A stretch of 64,000 nt of DNA, taken from positions 19,182,309 through 19,246,308 of the forward strand of contig CM057228.1 of assembly GCA_029891385.1 (NCBI GenBank), given 5' to 3'. Below are positions 49,001-64,000 of the stretch, piece after piece (the stretch's first letter is position 1; each line of letters begins with the position of its first letter). The translations under genes were made by a program, and so were the position numbers. The notes below the pieces were generated by a model. It ran no database searches. It saw nothing but the letters and a program-made list of their open reading frames with translations, and was not told where the DNA came from. This DNA comes from Erythroxylum novogranatense. Its lineage: Eukaryota; Streptophyta; Magnoliopsida; Malpighiales; Erythroxylaceae.

Positions 49001-50182
49001 TTTCATAGAATTTTATTATGGGAAAATATTGAATTAGGACCGGGAATTCATGAACATGCATATCTCATCAACATGAGCACAAATTTCATATTTAGTGACT
49101 CGTACTTTTTCTGATTCATATAGAGGTCCAATTGGAGCGTCGATTGACCGACGTCACAGAGGTTTTTCGGCATTAGCTCGGAAATAATAGGTGAGTAACC
49201 TAGTTGGTTTCTCAAATTTCTGGTTGTTTACATGCTCAACGTGAATTACGTGCAAAGATGAATTGTATGATTTCTGGCATGTATAAAAGTGGATGATTGC
49301 ATGTTTAATGGTTTCTTGTCTTCAATGACACCGATATTGGTACACCGGGCTTTATAGCCAAACACCGTACATTTATCGCATATCGCATCTTTGCATGCAT
49401 AATTGCATGATCGGATAATGGACGTGCCTAAGTTGCTATTTTTACCGATAAGAGCTTGAGCTCTCATATCGCATCGACCGCCACGAGCCCGAGGGGAGAA
49501 ATCACGCGTCCCCACCGAACACCGATCGAGCACTTGGGCACAATCATGAATAATTGGAAAGAGTCACATATGCATTGCATTTGCACAAATGATTGCTCGT
49601 GACATATACCGCTTTCATAATGGTATGAATTATTGTGAATGATTTCATATATCAGTAAATTGTTCTTGATCGCCATCTTGGTAATTGATTATTCTTGTAT
49701 TATCTTTACGCCATATGCGTAATGCATGATTTGAGTGAACCATCGATGATGGTTTCTCACTGAGTTCGCAAAACTCACCCAAAATTTGCATATATTTTTC
49801 AGTCTGAAGAATACCCGGTTGACACGGAGTATATCTATCGTAGACGAGTAAAGGTTAGAGGTCGGGATCGATCAGGTATCGCATTAGTGTTTTAGTAAAT
49901 TGTATTCGCAATCATTTGTATAACAAGGCATTGTATATTTTATCGCATTGGTGATTATAATTATTCTTGGATGACCGTAATAACTGAAACGGGTTTATCT
50001 TGAATACAGATTTTATTTATTTACTGTGTTTGCCGTGTAAATGTGGAATTAAGGGCTCCAAAAAGAAAAAAAATGTGTACTGAATTTTAAATCGACTGAT
50101 GTAGTACGCCACCCTCGTGGGACACGGACTCGGATATCACCAATGATATCGGGTTCGGGTCTTACGGGTGTGGGGTGTTACA
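46096..50182 (+). mobile_element. Solo LTR A4, large noncoding
   Basis: 4087 bp from TGTAACATCCCACCCCC (46096) to GGTGTGGGGTGTTACA (50182), TSD CACCC (46091-46095 and 50183-50187). It aligns with the reverse of A2 throughout. Modules with AGTTGTAG-like cores recur at 47678, 47882, 48074, 48248 and 48428. The CG-rich cassette is at 48540-48730, the donor-like GTGAGTAACCTAG at 49191, and the ATCGAT box at 49738-49754. It has no coding sequence and no internal domain. Confidence 0.92.
48540..48730. repeat. GC-rich GAGGCGACG cassette of LTR A4
   Basis: About 190 bp dominated by GAGGCGACG, CCGCCTCG and CTCATGAGGCG words in both orientations, in otherwise AT-rich LTR. It lies just after the last ~190-bp module, as do the cassettes in A1 and B2. 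Confidence 0.85.
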
Positions 50183-50534
50183 CACCCTCTCTTTGTCCCC
50201 TCTTCAGATGATAGTTAAGAAGTTAAGTGATCAAGATCCTAAGGAAACTTCTGCAAATTTGTTATTTGTATTATGTAATAAACCAATGGCGTGGCTTTTG
50301 ATATGTAAATAAAGTTTTTTTTTCAAATTCTGTTGTTTTAGAAATGAAATGATAAATTGAAGTAGTTCGATTATGTATGCTCATTTTGATTTCCTCGTTA
50401 TATGGTTGAGTTGAAGTAATAAGTTTATTTTTATGTTTAATGGTCATGGGGCACGCCACCAATGTGGGATTATGTACGCTCACGCTTCATGATTTTGCAA
50501 GAGTTGGGTTCCGGCAAAGGTGCCCAACAGTTAG

Positions 50535-51956
50535 TTAGGGATCTTTATATTTTACTCCTAATGCAATTGTATATTTTCATGTATTATGATAGTACTTTCT
50601 TATATGCATAAATTGGAGATCATCAAGTTATTCCTAGTTATTCAATTTATTCTATATTGTTATAATATAGGTGAAAGTCTGGAGATTTGTGTCGATCTTA
50701 AGTATTTTAATGATCTTTAAGTATATATACCATATTAACCTTGATCCTATATCTCTAGGACACACTTACATGTTTTGTGAAACCTATAAATTTATATGAC
50801 ATAAAGAGTTATAAGTATTTAATCATAGACAAGTTTTCTCTGATGCAATTTTGATCCAATGAGAAAAGGCAAAAAATTTTATGGCAGTTTAACATAAAAC
50901 AAAGAGAAATTGAGACCTACAAATGAAAAAAATGATATATTTTATATCATATAGGTATCATTGTAATTTGTCACTCTCTATTTTTCTTTCATATTAATAA
51001 GTTATTACACCTATAAGATTGTATTATATATCACATATGACATTTGTATATAATATTTTCTACTATCGAAAGCCTTACGAGATAGAATAATAGACTTTGA
51101 TTATCTTTAGATCAAATCTTTTACGATAGTCAACTATTAAATAGATTTTTTAGCCACTTTTGTTATAACTTTTGTTATTAATATTTATCCCAGAGAAAGA
51201 TGCTTGAATTTTAAATTATTCTTTGGATACTAATTAATTATGAGTTTTGTAAAAATTAAAGCTAAAAAATCAAATTTTATTCGAATCAAAGGTAATAAAG
51301 AAGTATAATAAAAGACTTTGATTAAATAAAGTGGAGTCTATTTAGTAGATATGGACTTATAATTAAAAAAAAATTGGCATATCTTAGTGTACAAGACTTC
51401 CTATTTTGCGAGGGTCAGGGGAGGGACATCAATGGCCATAACTTTTTCTTTGTAATTTTTACAAAGAGGTTGTTTTCATTAATCAAACCTATGATCTTAA
51501 GGTCACAAAGGAGTAACTTTTGCTAGTTACTCCAAAGTTCTCCCTCGTGGACTTTTAATAAATTTACTATAAATAATTGTTAAGGTCTTTTTTTCGTTAC
51601 TAAGTAAGTTCGTAGATATTCAACTTCTCTCTTGTTAAGAGGTTCATTCACTAAAAAAGACATAAAAAGATGTTAACAACATAAATTTATACAACTTTTG
51701 TAAGAGTTGATCTAATAATAGCTTGCTCAAGTTTATCAATAACTTGTTTATTGGAAATGAATAGTAAAATAAGTAATTTTCTACACAATTTTCATTTATT
51801 TAAGTTTATGGTTGATCATGAACCGGTCACCAAAGTTCGTTTTATATTTAACATTTTTTTAGAAATATTTTTTGCTTTTAATTAAGAATGACAATGACGA
51901 TCATATTTGACTTATGTCATTTGAAAATAAAGCTTATTGGATTTTGAATAGCTCAA
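50535..51956 (+). other. Probable 3' remainder of the Ty1/copia relic
   Basis: This sequence continues the copia relic after B2 and should hold the end of pol and a 3' LTR, but no LTR boundary or partner could be matched. It is AT-rich with no gene. Continuity is inferred only from the GTTAG duplication. Confidence 0.4.
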
Positions 51957-51961
51957 ACCCT

Positions 51962-52931
51962 TGTTCGTAATTAATTCAAAATTTTATAATTGTTAAAATT
52001 TCTTTAGAATAGGTCTTAGATTATCTTAAAATAAGTCTTAGATTATCTTTAATCTTATCTTATAAGCTAGATGTGGTGGCTGAAAAATTTATTTTAATTG
52101 TTTGTATTTCGTTTATATAAGGCAACCAAGTTTAATAATAAAAGTATGAGAGAATTACTTCTTTAATCTTTATCTTATCCCATCTTCATTTTTTCTCAAA
52201 ATTCTAATATGATATTAGAGTTTTAGATCCTTGAGGGACTGTAAGATTGAGTGAGAAAATACATAGATAAAGTTGTCATAGCTGCCAACAATTCAACATT
52301 TGTCTCACCCCCGTGTTTCAATGGTGAAAAATTATCTAGTATGAGCTGTTAAGATGAAAGCTTATTTAAAAGGTCTTAGCTTATGACAGTGGGTAGAAAA
52401 TGAAAAGAAATTATCACCTATGGAAACACTCAATCAAATAAGGGCTCATGAAATGGCTGAAGAAGAAACTTTTTATTTTTAATTAGTTGAGAGAAATGCT
52501 CAACAATGAAAAGTTGGTGAGAAGTGCACCATGATATGTTTGGAGAGAAGTGCTCCAATAATTGCAAGTTGATGAGAAGGACATCGACGAGAATTGGTGA
52601 AGAGAAGTACTTCATATAATATTCTGAAGATTAGGAGAGAAATACTCTATCATTGAAATTTTAAATTAGAAGGGAATGTTGAGAATTAATTCAAAATTTT
52701 ATAGTTATTAAAATTTCTTTAGAATAAATCTTAGGTTATCTTAGAATAATTCTTAGATTATCTTTAATCTTATTTTATAAGCTAGATTTGATGGCTAAAA
52801 AAATTATTTTTATTGTTCATATTTTATCTATATAAGGCAACTAAGTTTAATAATAAAATAAGAGAATGTTATTTCTTTAATCTTTATCTTATCCCAACTT
52901 ATTCATCTTCTATTTTCTCAAAAGTCCAACA
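51962..52931 (+). mobile_element. TRIM-like short LTR retrotransposon
   Basis: LTRs at 51962-52209 and 52677-52931 (TGTTGAGAATTAATTC...CAAAAGTCCAACA in the better copy), TSD ACCCT (51957-51961 and 52932-52936), total 970 bp. A PBS-like TGATATTAGAG begins at 52210, next to the 5' LTR, and AATTAGAAGGGAA precedes the 3' LTR as polypurine tract. The 467-bp interior has remnants of a Ty1/copia gag start (PPCFNGEKLS) and diverged GAGAAGTGCTCC repeats, so it is probably a deletion derivative of a copia element. No protein is encoded. Confidence 0.88.
52210..52220 (+). other. PBS-like site of the TRIM-like element
   Basis: TGATATTAGAG matches the initiator tRNA-Met PBS (TGGTATCAGAG) at 9 of 11 bases; both changes are transitions. 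Confidence 0.7.
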
Positions 52932-52936
52932 ACCCT

Positions 52937-55425
52937 CCTAAAGCTCATCCTAACCCATCAAATCTTAAACCCGACCTAACTTGTCTAAAATCCAACCTGA
53001 CCCGCCCAAAACTCAACGATTTCTTTGTTAGAGGAGAATCACCGCAGTTGGTGTCCAAATCAACGTCAGATCCAAAACCAACTCCAAAACCATAGCCACC
53101 TTCAAATCAAACCCAGCTCCAAACTCAAACGGCATGGCAATTATAAGAACAGAGCGTAAGAAGTCTAAAGTCTGGTGTCGACGCAAGAAATCTTGAAAGA
53201 AGGTGGTGAATGATGGAAAAAAAAAGCAAGCGGCTGTCACCATAGACAGGACTAACATATTCCAACTCCTGTCTTACCTAGACTTTTTGCCTATTTGGGG
53301 TTACGTTCATATCTACTCAAGCAAAACAGCTCATGAGCCGTTGAATCAGAACCACCACAGACAGAACTCATTGTTGAATCAGAACCACCACAGACAGAAC
53401 TCATTGCCCGCTAGTATGGAGTAGTTTGTATCACTGAATTAGGTTGGTGGGCTAGAAAATAGGCTTGGCAAAGTACTGAAAGAAGGCATGCATTCTTCCA
53501 AGCAATTATCACGAAGTAAACAAACAAATTAGAAATTAAAAAATATATATAATTCTAACTCAATTTGAAATTAATGAATTTAATTAGGTCTTATTTTCCA
53601 AGCCTACTTCCAATATTGTCTATGATTATACAGCTAATGGAAAGTTTACGATCCATAATTATGGCGATATTGGCTAATGATCGTGATCGTCAATCAATCA
53701 ATCAAATGAAAGTAATATGAATTTTTATGATAAGGTAACTTCATTATTGTGATGTAGAAAAGAACTGCAAATATTATCAGAGGTCCACATGCATTTCACT
53801 GTCAATGTTGCAGGCTCATTATCTGAGGCAGCACCGCATGTATTCTTGCTTTGCCTCAAGTAGTTCTTACTAGGACTGCACGATATGCACCAGATTCCAA
53901 ATTAAACTTGTATCTATCTCTATGGAATTATTGATCATTTTCTCTTCATTTTCTGTTAATTAAGTGACCCGAGCTCGAAACGTTACGTACAGGGAAAGAA
54001 AATGTGAACAACCTAATGACAAAGTAATATTCGAAATAAAATTCTAGACTATACCTTTGAATATTTAAAGAATTGTCACTGAAAAAAGGATATATCGTTC
54101 TTTTTTAACGTGTGCCGGAACTCAATGGGAGGTTGAAGCTCGACGTAACATACCCAAGACCGAAACAGGGAAGGGTTGTCAACCTGCTTACCCGCCTAGT
54201 CCAAATTGATCCATTAACCGATGGAACACAGGAGATTGGTATATGTAGTTACAAGAGTACGCCATATCTGATAAGATCATCGTTATGGTCTCCCGTCAAA
54301 CCTCGTAAAAGCAAACAACTAACACAGTACAATATGTATACATTGTAAAAATGTCTTCTCCTTGGATATAACTGGCAACTATCTTAGTTTGCCTGGTTAA
54401 ATAGTTAGCTTTAACATCGATTTCAGGGACGTCAATGGTGTTAAATGTTGGGTAGTTGTTGCCAAGATTTGTTCCCTTTGTGAAAAGAAAAACTCGCTTT
54501 AAGGACTAAAAAAGGAAGGTTTCATTCTATAAAGTCTGATCTGATGTTAAGAGAGAATCAATTTGTCATGCAAATTTACGAATTTAAGTATGATTACATG
54601 TGGGAAAAGTAGTTAATACCCTTAATCTCCATATTCCAATTAATTAACTATTTTCCAGAAATAATTGAATTTGGCATTTAAATAGGTTCATAGTTTCTTA
54701 AAACTTGGAACCATTACTTAAATATGTATTGAAGTCTTAGGGTCAAAATCTTTTTTTACATAATATGAGATCAACCTCCTTCTCATATCCATTAACAGAT
54801 AAAATTTTACTTTGGACTAGTGAACTACACAGAAGTTGGTTGGTCCAATGTAATCTTAAAAGAAAAAAGAATCAACTTAAGAAGTTGGATAAAACTGAGT
54901 TTTGTTGGATGCAGTGGTAAGTCCCCTATCCCAGGTCTAGATTCAGGCCTTTGGTTAAGGGATTTGCAATTTTTTAGTTAAACAGAGAACAGAGCAAGGG
55001 AAGTGCAGAGAAGTAGAGTCAGTTAAAGATAAGGTTTTTCTGATTGATTGTTGTACACGCCCAGTTGGATTGGTGTCTTCAAGTTATACAATTCTGATCA
55101 AAGGGCATCAGCTTGAAACCTGACACTATTCAAATATTAATTTACTTCCGCAAACGAACTTCTAGTCTTTAGCTGAAAAGGCATACCCCTCTCCCAAGTT
55201 GCAAAAGAAAGTTTTGAGACTATTTAGCTTTTTTCATATAACGAAACTGTCATGTGCGTGTATTAAATAAATGTTCACAATTAATTTATTTCAGCCAAAA
55301 ATTTTATATTACTTTAGCCAGAAAGAGAAACAAAGATTTTGATAAAAAGGTAACACAAAGAGTAATCAAATGGAGATAAAGAAGAGAAGTGTCTAATTTT
55401 GTCGCAAGGGGACAGAAAAGAAGCG
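52937..55425. other. Upstream region of DWF4, no gene recognised
   Basis: About 2.5 kb without a recognisable domain. A 33-bp direct repeat (53341-53373, 53374-53406) and an unassigned plus-strand frame at 54112-54348 are the only structures noted. A CATGTG E-box lies at 55251-55256, 175 bp upstream of the TATA box. E-boxes are known targets of BES1-type brassinosteroid regulators, but a single hexamer is weak evidence. Confidence 0.5.
53341..53406 (+). repeat. 33-bp direct repeat, two units
   Basis: Two adjacent copies of a 33-bp unit containing AATCAGAACCACCACAGACA. Confidence 0.93.
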
Positions 55426-55432
55426 TATAAAA
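55426..55432 (+). promoter_or_regulatory. TATA box of DWF4
   Basis: TATAAAA in the context GCGTATAAAAGC. A start about 30 bp downstream would give a 5' leader of about 150 bp that contains no ATG before 55613, which supports 55613 as the start codon. Confidence 0.7.
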
Positions 55433-55495
55433 GCAGCCTATTGGCGTTGAAAGGCTTTCATTAAGTCCGTTTTCACCAACATTACTCCAGCATAA

Positions 55496-60440
<4,945 letters not shown>

Positions 60441-61279
60441 TCATCGTCTCATCCCTCTGTTACAGAGACTTCTCTCTTGCTCTCAGCCTCTTGAAATGCA
60501 CGCACGTTGGACTATAGTCTATAGAGGTAGATACAGAACAAAGAAGGTCATTTCTACGTGAAAATTGAGTACTTTTTGACGTGATATACGTCGCCTCACG
60601 TGAAGGAATTGAAGTACATATATATTAGAACCTCTCTTTCTCTCTGCCCACCCTGTAAATTCAACGATTCCTTTGCCCCGTTCTTCGCTGTTGGGATTAA
60701 GGATTGGACTGTTTGTTTTTAGAGTTTTACTTTACTTCTGTAATTATTATGGATTTTACTTCCATATACTTCAGCCAGGTGCTATGAATGTGAAGTCTGC
60801 ATGCCTTTTTCTTCTCCCTCTTTCTGCTGGGGAAACCAAATTTCTGCAGATTGTTTACAAAGATTTTCTGGGAAAGTAGGACCTGAGCAAGCAACTTTTA
60901 GATTCTTGACTGGTCATGTTCCATCAAATGGTCACTGGAAATTTATTATTATCAATGATCATTAATTAACTGAACCAATATGTAACACTAGGATCATCGG
61001 AATCGAATGAATGAGTATAAGTAACACTAGGATCATAGGAATCGAATGAATGGGTACATGTACAAGACTCCATAGAGAAAATAAATAATTTATAGAGCAA
61101 AAGTAAATATTAAAATGTGTGGAAATTAGAATAAATTGAAATATAAGACTGTAATTAGTTTGATTCATCTATAAATAATATTTATCTCCTTCTTCTTTCT
61201 TGTGTTAATAAATAAATTTAAGAATCTAAGATATACTTTGTGAGAATCTCAATCTCACAGGTTACAATGTACATACATA
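60441..61279 (+). other. DWF4 3' flank and presumed 3' UTR
   Basis: No further gene. No canonical AATAAA was convincing close to the stop. A 39-bp tandem duplication lies at 60982-61059 (core TAACACTAGGATCAT). Confidence 0.55.
60982..61059 (+). repeat. 39-bp tandem duplication
   Basis: Two units, 60982-61020 and 61021-61059, differing at about three positions, sharing GTAACACTAGGATCAT and AATCGAATGAATG. Confidence 0.93.
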
Positions 61280-61287
61280 TTTATAAC

Positions 61288-62424
61288 CAATGTTTTAAAA
61301 ATTAAACTAGACATCAAATTGGTCAAATGAAAGATTTAAAATTTAAAGGTTCAACTTTTATCAAATCGGTATATTATAAATAAGAAATAAATATTATAAG
61401 AATAACTAAAAGTAAAATATTTATCGAATCGGAAAATACACTAATGTTTTGTTTAAATAGTAATATTTTGAATATTATAAAAATTAAAACTTACATCTTC
61501 ATCTTAATTTAAATTTTTTATTTAATCTTTCCTCTTTATGAAAACTAGAAAGTTAAAACTTACAATAAAACAAAATTCTTCATGTTTGTTAACTTTCCCA
61601 TAAATGCAACACTTACGTAGAACATTATAAATTATGTCATGACAATGAAATTATAATATATTGGTGACCAAAGGAAAACAATAAAGAATATGGCGTATTC
61701 TTTTTATTCAAAACCACTATATATAACGTAGTTAATATATTAATATTTTCAATTAATGGCCTTAACGCATCTATCATCTCTCATCTTTTTTGTACTCTTT
61801 CTCTCTCTTTGAAACTACTTTTTTTTATCCGAGGAAACCCGTGGCGGGGTGAAGACACTTTTTCGAGAAACAATTAGCTCATTCATCCTACGAATGGATC
61901 AATGGTGCGCACTCATCATTAAGCTACCAACTAATTTTCCATCTACAGATAAAATTTCAAATTTCGCCATTTCTTACAAAAGGTTAGTATGGAATTGAGC
62001 TCGCCCCAACTAAAGTTAAGTTCGCCTCAACCATCGCCACAACCCTGGCGGCTTTTGTAACTACATGCCAGAATGTTGTTCATCTTCTTCTCATTTTTCT
62101 TTCAATCTTCCACTGCCACGTTCGAAGTTGCCCTTAGAAATATGAGGAATACTGTTGGATGGTGAGCGTGAAAGTTTGGGGTTGTTTTTTTTGTTCAACG
62201 CAGATGAAGCATTTTTCTTCCGATGAAGTCCAACCAGTATGTCACACACCAGAAGAACTGTCGAGTTGATTGGAGCAAGTAAAACATGCAGTGAACTCCT
62301 TATTTCCAGTTTTTCATGGTTTAGAGAAAATAGGTTAATTTACTAAAAATTAAACCAAAAATCAATTTGATTCGTACCTAACTTGGTCGAACCAACCGAT
62401 CCTATCCAATTTTTTCATCATTGT
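61288..62424. mobile_element. Nonautonomous hAT-like element
   Basis: 1137 bp with terminal inverted repeats CAATGTTTTAAAAATT (61288) and, from the other end, CAATGATGAAAAAATT (62424), 13 of 16 matching. An exact 8-bp duplication TTTATAAC flanks it (61280-61287 and 62425-62432). TSDs of 8 bp with CA-TG ends are the established signature of the hAT superfamily. No transposase is visible in the interior, so it would be mobilised in trans. Confidence 0.8.
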
Positions 62425-62432
62425 TTATAACT

Positions 62433-62566
62433 TATAATTAGCGAGTGTTTATAATAAAACCTTGTTTTTACTCGTAATAACATTTTGTAAGTCTTATTTC
62501 TTTCAATCTTAATTAAGTTGTGATTTTAATCTATCCTCCAAGTTATTCTAATAAGTGGTATCAAAG
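62433..62566 (+). other. Possible LTR end with PBS-like site
   Basis: TGGTATCAAAG (62556-62566) is one base from the initiator tRNA-Met PBS and follows an AT-rich stretch resembling an LTR R/U5. No partner LTR was found, so this could be chance or a decayed copia 5' end. Confidence 0.35.
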
Positions 62567-63059
62567 TTTAACTAAGGTGTATATATATATGCTTATCATA
62601 TGCTTTATAGATACTATTATAAGTGAATCATCTAAAAAATAAGTTAAGTATTATTTACCTTTTAAAAACTGAAAACTATTCACTTATACAAATATTATGC
62701 ACATGAAATAGTAGGAGTCATTTCTCTTAATTCAAAGCATTTTGGGATAGAAGAATTTAAGATTGAGAAGTTCAACAAAATAATTTATTATTATTAAAAT
62801 TTAAGATGAAAGTATAGAATTTAACTGTAATTAAAAGCTAATCTAAATTGTCTTTATTTAATAGAGAAAGCTTTCTTATATAAAGAGATTTCGTCTTAAA
62901 GATCAAGAAATTAAATATCTAGATTTTAAATGTATTTGTAAAAATATTCAAATTTAAATAAATACAAATCAATCCTCCTAATAATCTAAAACTAAAAAAA
63001 TTATAAAAAACTTAAATTTTCGAATTTGATATAATAGGTTATTCCAAATCTTTAGCAGT

Positions 63060-63600
63060 TCTTAATTTTCTATCCTATTTGCCTACACTCCTCCTAAATT
63101 GATTGGTATAAGTCTACCAACCCAAACTTATCAATCAGTATATCAAATTATTGTATAGATAGTCTATTAATAAGGACATTAACTACTACTATTTTATATG
63201 TATATATAGGTCAAATGAGCTACTTCCCCAATTTTCTTTTTAGAAAATATTTATCAACCTCTATATGCTTTATTCTATCATGATGGACTAGATTAGGAGC
63301 AATACTAAAAGCTGCTTTATTATCATAGTATTCTTTCAACAACCTTTTTTTTTTTCAAATCAATTCATACTTTTCAGTTGCTAAGGAATGAAAATCTACT
63401 TCTACGTTACTTCTTGCTACAATTGGTTGTTTTTACTCCTCCAAATGACCAATTTTTTATACATCATAATACAATACCCAAAGGTTGACTTTTTATTATT
63501 AATTTTATCAGTTTAATCTGCAACTATATATGTTTCTATACGAGTATACGTCATTTATTTGTTATTCTGAAGTAAAGACGCTTACTAGGTGATGTGAGCA
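63060..63600 (-). pseudogene. Ty1/copia RNase H relic
   Basis: Minus-strand broken frames give, from right to left, FGYCIMMYKKL-IWRSKNNQ, SLATEKYELI, LLKEYYDNKAAFSIAPNLVHHDRIKHIEVDKYFLK (about 63340-63235) and DKFGLVDLYQSI near 63090. This is the standard end of copia pol. A purine-rich GGAGTGTAGGC at 63070-63090 would mark the approach to a 3' LTR lying leftward, but that LTR is not delimited. Confidence 0.82.
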
Positions 63601-64000
63601 CGCTATCAAATAAAGGATACTTAATATGTAGACTTGGGTCAATTGCAAGAGCTCGAATTAGTCAAGATTTAGAAGCAAATACTCATCTTTGGATGAATAT
63701 GGTCTCCAATACGGACATATCACAGATCGTGCATCTTTAGAAGTTATACAAAAATCTACAATTTACACCCATGAGTATATTCCAATACATTTCCAACCTT
63801 CCAGAGATACAAAAGGATCCATAATCATTAGACATAGGTATCGATGCAATATGACCTGGCCACAGTTATCTCCTAGACTCTGCCCGCTTGAAATCCTTAT
63901 TTTACTGTTGTTTAATATTTAAGGCATGTTTCTAATAGTTTGAGACAATTTTGAGATATTTGTTTATTGAGAGCTAATAGATTTTCTTTCCCTTGTTCTT
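63601..64000. other. Right edge, unassigned
   Basis: Expected to contain upstream copia pol on the minus strand, but no RT motif could be read with confidence. The plus-strand frame at 63689-63922 shows no domain. Confidence 0.4.

Larger units (their letters stand above)
28426..50529 (+). mobile_element. Solo LTR B2, host of three younger insertions
   Basis: Starts TGTTGGACCCCGAATG at 28426, ends GGTGCCCAACA at 50529, TSD GTTAG (28421-28425 and 50530-50534). Its own sequence is 28426-28725, 42514-46095 and 50188-50529, about 4.2 kb. The rest is the giant-LTR element, A4 and their TSDs. The start aligns with the minus strand of B1. Its interior (42514-44900) aligns with the interior of A1. 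It contains three modules spaced 200 bp apart (43325-43725) and the foldback element at 45373-45844. No coding sequence is present. Confidence 0.88.

Noticed and set aside
52937..53258. Minus-strand hydrophobic frame (76 codons) near 53028-53258
   Set aside because: No family recognised, no conserved motif, and it overlaps a stretch that reads as degenerate repeats; insufficient for a gene call.

Overview
This is nuclear DNA of a eudicot plant. It is AT-rich and packed with nested LTR retrotransposons, and it carries one intact eight-exon plant gene with GT-AG introns. I could not tie it to a genus. The only protein-coding gene that looks functional is a cytochrome P450 at 55613-60440 (+). 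It matches the steroid 22-alpha-hydroxylase DWARF4 (CYP90B1), an early and often rate-limiting brassinosteroid biosynthesis enzyme. Every other long reading frame is transposon debris, a shadow frame, or a microsatellite.

Positions 1-52.9 kb are a nest of elements, and most boundaries can be fixed by perfect 5-bp target-site duplications (TSDs). An old LINE (1-2822, continuing at 10848-11215) was split by a large noncoding solo LTR, A1 (2823-10842, TSD TTTAG), which was itself split by a related LTR in reverse, A2 (5113-9276, TSD AATAG). A minus-strand gypsy gag-pro relic (12980-13381 and 26007-26330) was split by a full-length but decayed Athila-type Ty3/gypsy element (13382-26001, TSD ACCTT). 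The gag of that Athila was then split by solo LTR B1 (15163-17433, TSD CTATT), which carries three SINE-like units. A Ty1/copia relic (26540-28425) was split by solo LTR B2 (28426-50529, TSD GTTAG). B2 in turn received a giant-LTR noncoding retrotransposon (28726-42508, minus strand, TSD GTTAT, two 5.2-kb LTRs), solo LTR A4 (46096-50182, TSD CACCC) and a foldback element (45373-45844). The giant-LTR element then received solo LTR A3 (34200-37017, TSD TTAAA). A 970-bp TRIM-like element (51962-52931, TSD ACCCT) closes the cluster.

The least ordinary material is the family of large coding-free LTRs. Type A ends in TGTAACAYCC...TRTTACA-like termini and type B in TGTTGG...CCAACA. Despite their different termini they share interior modules: a degenerate module repeating about every 190-200 bp, a GC-rich hypervariable cassette at a fixed place, and in type A a conserved block with the core AACCATCGATGATGGTT. 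Type A also carries donor-like and acceptor-like splice motifs flanking a second hypervariable repeat tract.

From 52.9 kb to the end the window is gene-bearing. It holds an unassigned upstream region, the DWF4 gene with six tiny introns and one 2.76-kb last intron (foldback MITE, G-box palindrome, (AT)49 tract), its 3' flank with a 39-bp duplication, a nonautonomous hAT-like element (61288-62424, 8-bp TSD TTTATAAC), and a minus-strand Ty1/copia RNase H relic running toward the right edge.
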